From assembly GCA_026125795.1 (NCBI GenBank), contig JAHCKM010000002.1:868001-932000 (forward strand): a stretch of DNA of 64,000 nt, read 5' to 3'. Of the stretch, positions 1 to 8,837 are shown piece by piece. This DNA comes from Burkholderiaceae bacterium. GTDB lineage: Bacteria > Pseudomonadota > Gammaproteobacteria > Burkholderiales > Burkholderiaceae_C. The notes under the pieces are model-generated. The model worked only from the letters and a program-made list of their open reading frames with translations. It had not been told where the DNA came from and searched no databases. Position 1 is the first letter of the stretch. Every line of letters starts with the position of its first letter. A program made the translations under genes and the position numbers.

Positions 1-1
1 A

Positions 2-3000
2 CGCTTCACGATCGACGGCCAGGCGCAGGAACACTCGATGTTCCAGATGATCCGCAACACCGAGAAAGTGAGCCCGCAGGGCACGATCTCGGCCTACAGC
101 GACAACGCCGCGGTGATGCGCGGCGGCGACATTCAGCGGTGGGCGCCGCGCGGCTTCACCAACGCGCCGGTGTACGAGGCGCGCGCCGAGACCTCGCACG
201 TGCTGATGAAGGTGGAGACGCACAACCACCCCACCGCGATCTCGCCGTTCCCGGGTGCTAGCACTGGCGCCGGCGGCGAGATCCGCGACGAAGGCGCGGT
301 GGGCCGCGGTGCGCGCCCGAAAGCCGGCCTCACCGGATTCAGCGTGAGCAACCTCAAACTCCCCGGGACAAGCGAGCCCTGGGAGAAGCACAGCACCAGT
401 AAGCCCGAGCACATCGCCAGCGCGCTGCAGATCATGACCGAGGGCCCGCTCGGCGGCGCGGCGTTCAACAACGAGTTCGGCCGGCCCAATCTGGGCGGCT
501 ACTTTCGCGTCTACGAGCAGCAGGTGGCCGGCGTGCAGCGCGGCTACCACAAGCCGATCATGATCGCCGGCGGTCTCGGCGCCGTGAGCGACAGCCAGAC
601 GCACAAGAAAGAATTCGCCGCCGGCACGTTGCTGATCCAGCTCGGCGGCCCGGGCATGCGCATCGGCATGGGCGGCGGCGCGGCGAGCAGCATGGCCGCG
701 GGCAGCAACACCGCCGCGCTCGACTTTGACTCGGTGCAGCGCGGCAACCCCGAGATCCAGCGCCGCGCCCAGGAGGTCATCAACCACTGCTGGCTGCTGG
801 GCCACAACAACCCGATCCTCGCGATCCACGACGTGGGCGCCGGCGGCTTGAGCAACGCGTTCCCCGAGCTGGCCGATGGGTCCGCGCGCGGCGCCACCTT
901 TGACCTGCGCAAGGTGCCACTCGAAGAGACCGGCCTCGCACCCAAGGAAGTCTGGTGCAACGAGAGCCAGGAGCGCTACGTGATCGCGCTCGATCCCAAC
1001 GGCCTGCCGCTGTTCGACGCGATGGCCGTGCGCGAGCGCTGCCCGTACGCGATCGTGGGCATCGCGAGCGACGAGCGCACGCTGGTGCTCGAAGACGGCC
1101 CGCAAGGTGAGCGCGCGATCGACATGCCGATGGAAGTCTTGCTCGGCAAGCCGCCCAAGATGCACCGCGACGTGCAGCGCATCGTGCGCAAAGAACAGAA
1201 GCTCGACCTCGCCGACGTCAAGCTCGCAGACGCGTGCTTCGCCGTGCTGCGCCACCCCACGGTGGCGAGCAAGCGGTTTCTCATCACGATCGGCGACCGC
1301 ACGGTCGGCGGTCTGAGCCACCGCGACCCGATGGTGGGCCCGTGGCAGGTGCCGGTGGCCGACTGCGCGGTCACGCTCGCCGACTACGCGGGCTTCAGAG
1401 GCGAGGCGATGTGCATGGGCGAGCGCACGCCGCTGGCCGCGCTGAACGCGCCGGCCTCGGGCCGCATGGCGGTGGGCGAGGCCATCACCAATCTGCTGGC
1501 CGCACCCATCGAGCTGCCGCGCGTGAAGCTCAGCGCCAACTGGATGGCCGCGTGCGGCGAGCCCGGCGAAGACGCCGCGCTGTACGACACCGTGCGCGCC
1601 GTGGGGTTGGAGCTGTGCCCGGCGCTGAACGTGGGCATCCCGGTGGGCAAAGACAGCCTCTCGATGCGCACCCGCTGGACCGATGCCAAAAGCGGCGCCG
1701 CGTTGCAGGTGACCGCGCCGGTGAGCCTGATCGTCACCGCGTTCGCCGCGCTGCCCGACGTGCGCGGCACGCTGACGCCGCAGCTGCAAAGCACAGGCGA
1801 AGACACCACGCTGATCCTGATCGACCTGGGCCGTGGCCAGCGCCGCATGGGCGGATCGATCCTGGCGCAGACCGTCAACCAGTTCGGCGACACCGTGCCC
1901 GACCTCGACGACCCCGCGCTGCTCAAGAGCCTGGTCGCCGCCATCAACGAGCTGCGGGCGCAGCACAAGCTGCTCGCCTACCACGACCGCAGCGATGGCG
2001 GCCTGTGGGCCGCGGTGTGCGAGATGGCGTTCGCCGGCCACACGGGCGTGAGCCTCAACGTGGACCTGCTGGTCACCGAAGGCGACGGCATCAGCGACAG
2101 CCGTGCCGAGTACGGCGACTCCAAGAACTGGGCCGCGCAGATCAGCACGCGCCGCGAGCAGCTGACGCTCGAAGCGCTGTTCAACGAAGAGCTCGGCGCG
2201 GTGATCCAGGTGAAGACCGCGGAGCGCGACGCCGTGATGGCCACGCTGCGCGCGCACGGCCTGAGCCGCTGGAGCCACACCATCGGCAAGCCCAACGACC
2301 GCGGCGTGATGGAGATCTGGCGCGATGCCAAGGCGCAATGGAGCGCGCCGCTGCAGGCGCTGCACCAGGCGTGGGACGAGGTGAGCTGGCGCATCGCGCG
2401 CGAGCGCGACAACCCCGCGGGCGCCGACGCCGAGCACGCCGCGGCCGGAGACCCTGCCGACCCCGGCCTGCACGTGCACGTGACCTTCGATACCGCCACC
2501 GACGTGGCGGCGCCGTACATCAACACCGCGAAGCCGAAGATCGCGATCCTGCGCGAGCAGGGCGTGAACTCGCACATCGAGATGAGCTACGCGATGGCGC
2601 AGTCGGGCTTCGACACCTATGACGTGCACATGAGCGACCTGCAGGCGGGCAGGGCGCGGCTCGATCAGTTCACCGGCTTCGTGGCCTGCGGCGGCTTCAG
2701 CTACGGCGACACGCTGGGCGCCGGCGAGGGCTGGGCGCGCAGCATCCTCTTCAATCCTGCGCTGACCGAGCAGTTCGCGGCGTTCTTTCAGCGCAAGGAC
2801 ACGTTCGCGCTCGGCGTGTGCAACGGCTGCCAGATGATGGCCGCGCTGAGCCCCATCATCCCCGGCGCGCAGGCGTGGCCCAAGTTCACGCGCAACAAGA
2901 GCGAGCAGTTCGAGGCGCGGCTGTCACTGGTGGAAGTGCTCGACAGCCCGAGCCTGTTCTTCAAGGGCATGGCCGGCAGCCGCATCCCCATCGCGGTGGC

Positions 3001-3292
3001 GCACGGCGAAGGCTTTGCCGACTTCTCGCAACGCGGTGACCCAAAAGCCGTGCACCGCGCGATGCGCTTCGTGGACCACAGCGGCAAGCCCACCGAGACC
3101 TACCCGCACAACCCCAACGGCAGCCCCGACGGCCTCACCGCCGTGACCACCGCCGACGGCCGCTTCACCGTGCTGATGCCGCACCCCGAGCGCGTGTTCC
3201 GCAACGTGCTGATGAGCTGGACGAGCGGCGAGCGATCGGCGAGGAGTCCGTGGATGCGAATGTTTGGGAATGCGAGGGGGTGGGTGGGGTAG
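2..3292 (+). CDS. purL: Phosphoribosylformylglycinamidine synthase, 5'-truncated by window
   Basis: FGAM synthase converts FGAR, glutamine and ATP to FGAM in purine biosynthesis in the cytoplasm. The window opens inside the gene: the frame is open from base 2, and 1096 residues of a protein usually near 1300 are visible. The synthetase part carries the typical KVETHNHPTAISP segment, followed by two AIRS-type halves. The C-terminal glutaminase domain has the nucleophile Cys in LGVCNGCQMM, the GGFSYGDTLGAGEGWA oxyanion region and the terminal MPHPERVFRN His/Glu. It is the large single-chain proteobacterial type. Base composition matches the rest of the chromosome, unlike the genes just downstream, so purL looks like the core-genome left flank of an acquired segment. 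Confidence 0.97.
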   Translation, partial: RFTIDGQAQEHSMFQMIRNTEKVSPQGTISAYSDNAAVMRGGDIQRWAPRGFTNAPVYEARAETSHVLMKVETHNHPTAISPFPGASTGAGGEIRDEGAVGRGARPKAGLTGFSVSNLKLPGTSEPWEKHSTSKPEHIASALQIMTEGPLGGAAFNNEFGRPNLGGYFRVYEQQVAGVQRGYHKPIMIAGGLGAVSDSQTHKKEFAAGTLLIQLGGPGMRIGMGGGAASSMAAGSNTAALDFDSVQRGNPEIQRRAQEVINHCWLLGHNNPILAIHDVGAGGLSNAFPELADGSARGATFDLRKVPLEETGLAPKEVWCNESQERYVIALDPNGLPLFDAMAVRERCPYAIVGIASDERTLVLEDGPQGERAIDMPMEVLLGKPPKMHRDVQRIVRKEQKLDLADVKLADACFAVLRHPTVASKRFLITIGDRTVGGLSHRDPMVGPWQVPVADCAVTLADYAGFRGEAMCMGERTPLAALNAPASGRMAVGEAITNLLAAPIELPRVKLSANWMAACGEPGEDAALYDTVRAVGLELCPALNVGIPVGKDSLSMRTRWTDAKSGAALQVTAPVSLIVTAFAALPDVRGTLTPQLQSTGEDTTLILIDLGRGQRRMGGSILAQTVNQFGDTVPDLDDPALLKSLVAAINELRAQHKLLAYHDRSDGGLWAAVCEMAFAGHTGVSLNVDLLVTEGDGISDSRAEYGDSKNWAAQISTRREQLTLEALFNEELGAVIQVKTAERDAVMATLRAHGLSRWSHTIGKPNDRGVMEIWRDAKAQWSAPLQALHQAWDEVSWRIARERDNPAGADAEHAAAGDPADPGLHVHVTFDTATDVAAPYINTAKPKIAILREQGVNSHIEMSYAMAQSGFDTYDVHMSDLQAGRARLDQFTGFVACGGFSYGDTLGAGEGWARSILFNPALTEQFAAFFQRKDTFALGVCNGCQMMAALSPIIPGAQAWPKFTRNKSEQFEARLSLVEVLDSPSLFFKGMAGSRIPIAVAHGEGFADFSQRGDPKAVHRAMRFVDHSGKPTETYPHNPNGSPDGLTAVTTADGRFTVLMPHPERVFRNVLMSWTSGERSARSPWMRMFGNARGWVG

Positions 3293-3371
3293 GGCTGTAC
3301 GGTGATGACTCGCGCGTCTCTTGGTGCGACGGTCCAGAGCGCGGAATACGGATCATGCAAAGGACGCTCTA

Positions 3372-3959
3372 GTGCGCATTGAGATCTGCGGTGGCATCGC
3401 CTCCGGGAAGACCACCCTGGCCAACCTCCTGCAGCCGATGCCCGTGCGTGAGCACTTTAAGGACAACCCGTTCTGGCACGCGTTTTATGCAGATCCGGCG
3501 AGCTGGTTTGAGGAAAAGAACATCTCCTTCCTCATCCAGCATACGGCTGCGATCAAAGGTGCGGCGCACCAACCTTTGGTTGTGTGCGACTTCGCCGTGG
3601 TCCAAGATCTTGCTTACGCAGCGTTGTCTGGGGATTCGCAGCATCTCCAGGTTATGCGCGTTCTGTTCGACCATATGTACAGAAAGCTCCGACCACCGGA
3701 ACTCATAGTCCACCTTCGCTGTTCTGCGCACGTGCAGCGCGAACGAATTGCGATACGTGCGCGCAAGGAGGAGTCGGGCATTACGCTCGCCTACCTGTCT
3801 CGCCTGAACGAAGCCATCGAGGCCGTCCTGCGCGATGCAGCCGAATGCACAGACGTACTAGAAATATCGAGCGACAGGGTCGACTTCGCCTCTGACCGGG
3901 CAGTCGCTGTGGCGACTGCGCAGCAGATTCTGGCGCGCGTCAAAGCCTCACTGCCGTGA
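3372..3959 (+). CDS. Deoxynucleoside kinase-like P-loop protein
   Basis: A 195-residue protein of the dNK (deoxyadenosine/deoxycytidine/thymidine kinase) fold. The Walker A motif GGIASGKT sits at residues 7-14. A LID-like segment with several arginines (RERIAIRARKEE) is followed by a YLSRLNEAIEAVL helix, as in dNK enzymes. The usual ERS motif is not intact (VVCDFAVVQDLAYA instead). The start is taken as GTG, which places the beta-1/P-loop at the very N-terminus and has AAAGGA upstream at 3359. Its last 20 bases overlap the end of the convergent methyltransferase gene. GC content is lower than in purL. It probably phosphorylates a nucleoside or modified nucleoside. The substrate is unknown, and a generic AAA-type kinase is the alternative. 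Confidence 0.75.
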   Translation: MRIEICGGIASGKTTLANLLQPMPVREHFKDNPFWHAFYADPASWFEEKNISFLIQHTAAIKGAAHQPLVVCDFAVVQDLAYAALSGDSQHLQVMRVLFDHMYRKLRPPELIVHLRCSAHVQRERIAIRARKEESGITLAYLSRLNEAIEAVLRDAAECTDVLEISSDRVDFASDRAVAVATAQQILARVKASLP

Positions 3960-4653
3960 TTCCCCACAGCAAGGACGCTCTGGGTGCTACCGCAACAGAC
4001 AGCTTGGGTGATAGGACTTCACCTTCAAGCTTGCTTGCGCCAAGCGATTCAAATCGTGAGACGAGCAGTGAAGCTTGCTTCATCATCGCAATCTGCTCGG
4101 AGAGCTCTGGCACATAGGAAGGCAACCGAGCCACCGAGCCATCGCGAAGAACAAACGTCGCAGTATCCGGATCATCCCCAGCGGTGAGGCGATAGCGCGC
4201 AGCCCAATCATGTGATGGCATGGTCGCGATGACACGGCCTGAAGGTGCAAGCACCTTTGCGATACTCTTCCAAGCCGCCGGCTGGTTGTATGGATCCGCT
4301 AAGCTGGCTATTGCCAAATCGAAGCTCTCGTCGTCGAACGGGAGAGCGGTTGCGTCCGCTTGCTGTAGGGTCGCACCCCAAAGTTCCCAGATCTTCGAAT
4401 GCGCAAGCATCGATGGCTCAGCGTCTGTAATCAACAGACGATTTAAGGGTAACCCGTACGCGTGAAGTACGGCCGCGGCGACCGAGCTTCCTGCCCCTAG
4501 TTCCAGAATGCGCTCATGGCCTGTACACAGTCGAAGTTGTTCGGCGATGTACATGCGACTAAGGCGCGAGAAGTTGTGGCAAGTAGGATGCGCTACGTCG
4601 TCGTAGTACTCCGCGGCTACTGCTCCGTAGTCGTTCGTTTGATCAAAACGCAA
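3940..4653 (-). CDS. Class I SAM-dependent methyltransferase
   Basis: A 237-residue Rossmann-fold methyltransferase. Motif I is ILELGAGSSVAAAVL near residue 50. An acidic residue ends strand 2 (LITDAEPSM). ADATALPFDDESFDLAIAS corresponds to motifs II-III, followed by the post-motif VLAPSGRVIATMPSHDW typical of the ubiquinone/UbiE-like small-molecule group. No DNA-methylase NPPY/DPPY motif is seen. The start appears to be TTG at 4653, with AAAGGGAA a few bases upstream. It overlaps the preceding membrane-protein gene by 11 bases, so it is the third gene of an operon (HAD, membrane GAF-like, methyltransferase). The substrate is not evident. In this context a modified nucleotide or nucleoside is a reasonable guess. 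Confidence 0.8.
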   Translation of the reverse strand: MRFDQTNDYGAVAAEYYDDVAHPTCHNFSRLSRMYIAEQLRLCTGHERILELGAGSSVAAAVLHAYGLPLNRLLITDAEPSMLAHSKIWELWGATLQQADATALPFDDESFDLAIASLADPYNQPAAWKSIAKVLAPSGRVIATMPSHDWAARYRLTAGDDPDTATFVLRDGSVARLPSYVPELSEQIAMMKQASLLVSRFESLGASKLEGEVLSPKLSVAVAPRASLLWGITAVRL

Positions 4654-5686
4654 GGTACGTTCCCTTTCCCCGCAGCTGACTCAGGGCCTTGTCAACGGAT
4701 TCCGCTAGATGTGAGACTGCGGGCAACTTCTCAAGAGCCACCTTCGCTTCCCCCTCTGGCGCGTTGGGTACGCTAGAGGCATCCTTGAACACGTTGCTGT
4801 CTGCTGCATCGAAGTAGAGAAGCCCTACAGGCTTCTGCTGCATACGAAGAATCACGCACAAGAACGATTGGCGAGATCCTTTCGCACCTTCCTCAGCCTC
4901 GGCGCGGCTCATCCCCCAAAGGCGCAGCAACTCGTGAATCCGATCCTCCCTGTTCGTCGCGCCTGCGCCGAGCGCATTGTTGGCAAAGATGCTTTTGTTC
5001 AAGCGCCATGAGCGACCAATGATTCCGTAGCGTTCAGACCACCGACGCCCGCGTCCGCTACTGCCCGGCTGGTAGTCAAGCAGCTGATACAAGAAGCCAG
5101 CAAACACAACATCTGGTACGTGCGTCGTCACGCGGAAATCTTTGTCCTGCATCGAAGGAACACTCGAGCTGACCTCCGCAACGGCGACACGCATTAGCGC
5201 GTCGAGATCGTGCGCGCGAGCCTGACGGTCATACTCACTCACGGCCGCAAGCGTGTAGTCCTTCAGGTCTTCACTTATCGATGCCTTCACATCCTGCGCA
5301 GCTTCCGCGCTGAACTCCAGCTCCAGAGGGCCACCTTTCACCTTGCTCACTCGTCGCAATAGCCGTGATAAGCCGCGCCGCAGTCGGCGATCAAACAGGA
5401 TGCCGGCAAGTATCACGAGCGACGTTACAGGCCAGGCAAGCGCACTAACCATCGCGTTCCAGTCGGCTGGCTTAGCAGAATCGATTGCGGAGGAGGCTGA
5501 CGATGTGGGAGCGGCTGCAGTACCTGTGCTCGCTGGCGGCGGCGCGCTTGCCACGGGTGGCGGCAATGGGCTGGTGGCCCCTGACCGAGGGACACCGCTA
5601 GAGGGCGCCGAAGTCGGTTGAGTTTGCGCAAGTGTCGCTGTGGCCAGGAACAGCATCAAGCTAGCGATGGGCAGGTTCGATCTCAT
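4643..5686 (-). CDS. Membrane-anchored protein with C-terminal GAF-like domain
   Basis: A 347-residue protein of no family I can name with certainty. Starting at ATG 5686 (GGAGGAG five to six bases upstream) gives a clean signal peptide (RSNLPIASLMLFLATATLAQ). A Pro/Ser/Ala-rich linker of about 45 residues follows, then one membrane segment (ALAWPVTSLVILAGILF, about residue 85), a basic stretch (RRLRRGLSRLLRRVSK) and a cytoplasmic domain. The last 170 residues look GAF-like: YGIIGRSWRLNKSIF, then FLCVILRMQQKPVGLLYFDAADSNVF. The topology suggests a membrane sensor or anchor with a cytosolic ligand-binding domain. It is the middle gene of a three-gene operon with a HAD hydrolase upstream and a methyltransferase overlapping downstream. 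Function is not known. Confidence 0.6.
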   Translation of the reverse strand: MRSNLPIASLMLFLATATLAQTQPTSAPSSGVPRSGATSPLPPPVASAPPPASTGTAAAPTSSASSAIDSAKPADWNAMVSALAWPVTSLVILAGILFDRRLRRGLSRLLRRVSKVKGGPLELEFSAEAAQDVKASISEDLKDYTLAAVSEYDRQARAHDLDALMRVAVAEVSSSVPSMQDKDFRVTTHVPDVVFAGFLYQLLDYQPGSSGRGRRWSERYGIIGRSWRLNKSIFANNALGAGATNREDRIHELLRLWGMSRAEAEEGAKGSRQSFLCVILRMQQKPVGLLYFDAADSNVFKDASSVPNAPEGEAKVALEKLPAVSHLAESVDKALSQLRGKGTYLAF

Positions 5687-5724
5687 CAAACTCCTCCATT
5701 CAGACATCCGCACACCAACTGAAC

Positions 5725-6564
5725 TTAGCCTTGGTAGGTCTGTTCCCTCAGACGAATCTTTCTCGCCATGCTCTCAACCGCCATCATTAGTGAGATCGAA
5801 AGGGCAGAGTCCTTCCGAAAATCAGCTGGAACGAGGTTGGACACACGACCGTCTTCGATGAAGCCCCATGCCTTGCCCCACTTATCTTTGGCATGCTGGT
5901 CAAAGACGCCAATCGCTATACCACCGTTCTTTCTGACCAGAGAGAAGCATGGGACATCAGTCAGACCGTCTCCGACAAACACCATCTGATCTAGAGGAAC
6001 ATGCAACTTTGGAGCGTCGACCTTCTTGTTCACATCAAAGGGTTTGCCACGAACACCGGGACCAACAACGCCCTTTGAGATCTGGAACAGGTAGCGCGTC
6101 TTGTCAGTGAAACTGACTACATTCTTCGGAAACGCAATGACCTCGTTCTCGTCGTAGTGGAAGTCGCAGGTCCAAATGTCGTCGAAATGCACGGCGATCC
6201 TCGTGTTCCGAACGATGTCGCCAATACCGCTGCTCACAAGATAGAACTCAACACGGACGTTTTCATGAATTGATTTGGCATGCCTGCGCACGCGGTCGAA
6301 AACGCGGGTTGCGCCCGAGAACGGCTTGAGCTTTCGCGCCCAGGTAACTAGCGCGGCCTTCGTGATCGGTCGCCCCTTCTTTGCGAGTTCGATCATGCGA
6401 TACAGATAGGCCGGGATCGGGTCCCATCCGTTGGCAACCAGGGGCTGCACCTCATCTCGCCAGAACGCTGGAACGTCGATGCCAGCGCTCTCAAGGAATG
6501 ACGAAGTACTGTCCGGTGCGAGCGTGTCGTCAAAATCAAACACCACCGCGATGGTTTGCGACAT
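5725..6564 (-). CDS. HAD-superfamily phosphatase
   Basis: A 279-residue HAD hydrolase. Motif I is VFDFDDTLAPD with Asp10 as predicted nucleophile and Asp12 as general acid/base. Motif II is a Ser in YLVSSGIGD. Motif III is a Lys near TDKTRYLFQISKG. Motif IV is FVGDGLTDVPCF with its paired acidic residues. A long insertion lies between motifs I and II (a C1-type cap), similar to PSP/nucleotidase-like members. An in-frame ATG at 6675 would add 37 residues with no recognisable features, so the shorter start is used. It is the first gene of an operon with the GAF-like membrane protein and the methyltransferase. A role in dephosphorylating a pyrimidine nucleotide fits the neighbours but is inferred. 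Confidence 0.82.
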   Translation of the reverse strand: MSQTIAVVFDFDDTLAPDSTSSFLESAGIDVPAFWRDEVQPLVANGWDPIPAYLYRMIELAKKGRPITKAALVTWARKLKPFSGATRVFDRVRRHAKSIHENVRVEFYLVSSGIGDIVRNTRIAVHFDDIWTCDFHYDENEVIAFPKNVVSFTDKTRYLFQISKGVVGPGVRGKPFDVNKKVDAPKLHVPLDQMVFVGDGLTDVPCFSLVRKNGGIAIGVFDQHAKDKWGKAWGFIEDGRVSNLVPADFRKDSALSISLMMAVESMARKIRLREQTYQG

Positions 6565-6877
6565 GGATGTAGCCGTTGTTGGAAAGGCGATGAGCTTCCC
6601 GCTGCGTGATTGTCGCTCTTCGCGCGTTGCAGGGTACCTAGAGCAGAAGAAGGTGGGCTCAGAGCTGGTCTCCATGTAGCAACGCGACCGACTTCACGGT
6701 CTGCTGACCCCGATTGCGCGAGAGACACTACGTCAAGAATGTGCGGGTGCTAGATTCCGGCCGACCAATGTGCTAGGTAGGACCTGCGCCCATGCAGAGC
6801 TCTCGATTCCAACCAACGCGCCCTGGCCAGTCGCGCACTGCGCCACGGCCACATCCTAGACGGCGTGTATAGGACGT

Positions 6878-7873
6878 ATGTTCATTCAAGCGGACACGTT
6901 GGACGACCTGCTCGCGAAAGCATTCAGCCGACTGCTCGCGAGTAGGAACGCGATCTCGCCAACCAAAGGTCCGGCTCATGAGATCGCGGGTGTCCTCTTG
7001 AGCCTAAATGGTCCACGATTTCGATTGAGCCGGACGGATAACAGAGGCATTCTATTTAGCTGCTTGGGCGAATGGCTTTGGTATCTGAGCGGCCACAATC
7101 GCCTTGACTTCATCAAGTACTACTTGCCTCACTACAAGGATCTGACGGACGACGGCACCACCATCCATGGAGGGTACGGACCACGACTGTTTGGGCCCCG
7201 TCAAGCGGGACAAATCAAGCGAGTCATCAGTCTCTTGAAGAAGAAGCCAGACTCAAGGCAGGCAGTAGTTCAGATCTTTCGCGGCGACGATCTGATAGGC
7301 AACCACAAGGACGTCCCATGCACGTGCACTCTGCAGTTCATGATCCGGAGCAAGCGCCTGCACTTGTTGACCACGATGCGGTCGAATGACGCTTATATCG
7401 GGCTACCGCATGACGTCTTCGCGTTCACGATGCTTCAAGAGCTCGTTGCGAGGTCGGTGGACGTGGAGCTCGGTCTGTACAAGCACTTTGTGGGCAGCTT
7501 TCATCTCTACGACAAGAATCGAGATAAAGCAGCTCAGTATTTAGAAGAAGGCTATCAGGCTCGAATTCCGATGCCGCCAATGCCGGAAGGCGATCCGTGG
7601 TTGCAGATTGAGAAAGTTCTTCAGTTCGAGGCGCACATACGAAATGGCAGAGCTGCTGGCATCAAGTTAGAGGGCTTGCCTGACTACTGGGCGGATTTAG
7701 TCAGAATCCTGCAGATCTTCCGACTGACCAAGCAGCAGGCCATCGCAAAGGATGTGCGGGCGCTTGCGGCACGTATGTCTACGAACACATTTGCGCCTTA
7801 CATCCGGAAGCGGATCGAGAAACGACGGACCTCGAAGCGGCAGCTCGAGATCTTTGACAGCCTACGGGCATAG
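6878..7873 (+). CDS. Thymidylate synthase family protein, dCMP/CMP hydroxymethylase-like
   Basis: A 331-residue member of the thymidylate synthase superfamily. The nucleophile is Cys148 in DVPCTC. The phosphate-binding Arg is R127 (DSRQAV). The RSxD element is Arg168-Ser169-Asp171, and the late His-x-Tyr pair is H209/Y211 (FHLY). The Glu/Trp of EWLWYL and the YGPR turn are also present. In canonical enzymes the LGLPFNI motif places Asn (E. coli N177) to read dUMP. Here it is IGLPHDV, with Asp179. The same Asn-to-Asp change is found in phage dCMP hydroxymethylases and gives cytosine preference. The His after the catalytic Cys is Thr. It is probably not the housekeeping ThyA. It is followed after 40 bases by the aGPT-Pplase3-like gene. 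The predicted product is a 5-substituted (d)CMP. Confidence 0.82.
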   Translation: MFIQADTLDDLLAKAFSRLLASRNAISPTKGPAHEIAGVLLSLNGPRFRLSRTDNRGILFSCLGEWLWYLSGHNRLDFIKYYLPHYKDLTDDGTTIHGGYGPRLFGPRQAGQIKRVISLLKKKPDSRQAVVQIFRGDDLIGNHKDVPCTCTLQFMIRSKRLHLLTTMRSNDAYIGLPHDVFAFTMLQELVARSVDVELGLYKHFVGSFHLYDKNRDKAAQYLEEGYQARIPMPPMPEGDPWLQIEKVLQFEAHIRNGRAAGIKLEGLPDYWADLVRILQIFRLTKQQAIAKDVRALAARMSTNTFAPYIRKRIEKRRTSKRQLEIFDSLRA

Positions 7874-7913
7874 ATTGGGGCGCAGGTGGAACTAGAAGCA
7901 GGAGGTCAACCCA

Positions 7914-8837
7914 GTGAGAGAGCGAGACGTGCCATTTGTTGAGGGCCTGGAGGAGACGCTGCTTGGTCTGCACAAATCTGACCTTCCAATGCCGGGTATC
8001 GCACCATTCGAGAACCGAGCCGCGTTTGTCATGCAGGTCCTCGACGGCGTACGTCGTGTCGAATACGTGAAGAGGATTCGATCTAGGACTCACAGCGGAT
8101 TGAGAGCAGATCCAGCAAGTCCAATTTTCGATCCACTGCGGGCCGCGCTTCTCCATTTCCAAAGCGGTGAAGTTGATGAGGCCTGGTGGCTAGTATTTCT
8201 AGCGACTCACTCCGGAAAGCACCTGCACAAGGGTTGGCGGCTGTCGGCAGAGCTGTACGGCGCGCTTGGTAGCAAACAGCGATGGGATTGGCACGCAGTC
8301 AGCAAAACCCCCACGAAGTTTGAGGCTTGGCTTGCCGAGAATGAGGGCCAGTTCATTGGAAAGTTCGGCAATCATCGAAAGTACGAATCACTCAAGCCCA
8401 CCGACAGTGGAACGGGTGCCGTCGTGCGCAGCTATGTTGATTGGGTCCGAAAGGCAGGCTCACACGAAGATCTGGTGAAATCGGCCATTAAGAAGGTTGG
8501 ACCCGATCCGAGGGCGCTGTTCGCTCACCTGTATGACGAAATGCGGAACGTCAAGCGTTTCGGCCGTACTGCACGCTTCGACTTTCTGACAATGATCGCC
8601 AAGGTGGGGTTGGCCTCAATCGAGGCGGACAAAGCGTACCTTGAGGGCGCGACCGGGCCATTGCGTGGGGCACGCTTGCTATTCGACGGAGCAATTGGGT
8701 CCGGATCTACGGCCATCAACTTGGAGGCGCGAGTTGCGAAGCTGAACACAAAGGTTCCTCTTGGAATGCAAGTCTGGGAGGATTCAATGTGCAATTGGCA
8801 GAAGAGTCCTAGCCAGTACATTGCATTCCGGGGCTAG
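7914..8837 (+). CDS. Alpha-glutamyl/putrescinyl thymine pyrophosphorylase clade 3-like protein
   Basis: A 307-residue protein that I match, from memory of the family pattern, to aGPT-Pplase clade 3. Conserved-looking blocks are THSGKHLHKGWRL (about residues 98-110), KFGNHRKYESL (150-160), GTGAVVRSYVDWV (167-178), KRFGRTARFDFLTM (214-227), ATGPLRGARLLF (246-257) and a C-terminal GMQVWEDSMCNWQKSP with a Cys-Asn-Trp-Gln core. The family was named in comparative-genomic work on enzymes making hypermodified thymines in phage DNA, where homologues act on 5-hydroxymethyl pyrimidines. The biochemical role of clade 3 is not established. The start is GTG 7914, supported by AGGAGGT seven bases upstream. 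It is co-directional with the hydroxymethylase-like gene, and its stop abuts the stop of the convergent ImmA gene. Confidence 0.7.
   Translation: MRERDVPFVEGLEETLLGLHKSDLPMPGIAPFENRAAFVMQVLDGVRRVEYVKRIRSRTHSGLRADPASPIFDPLRAALLHFQSGEVDEAWWLVFLATHSGKHLHKGWRLSAELYGALGSKQRWDWHAVSKTPTKFEAWLAENEGQFIGKFGNHRKYESLKPTDSGTGAVVRSYVDWVRKAGSHEDLVKSAIKKVGPDPRALFAHLYDEMRNVKRFGRTARFDFLTMIAKVGLASIEADKAYLEGATGPLRGARLLFDGAIGSGSTAINLEARVAKLNTKVPLGMQVWEDSMCNWQKSPSQYIAFRG

Noticed and set aside
3940..4653. DNA methyltransferase of a restriction-modification system
   Set aside because: The protein has a small-molecule type motif set and no NPPY/DPPY or PCQ motif; no restriction enzyme is adjacent.
6878..7873. Housekeeping thymidylate synthase ThyA
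   Set aside because: The base-reading Asn is Asp, the His after the nucleophile is Thr, and length and GC differ from a core gene.
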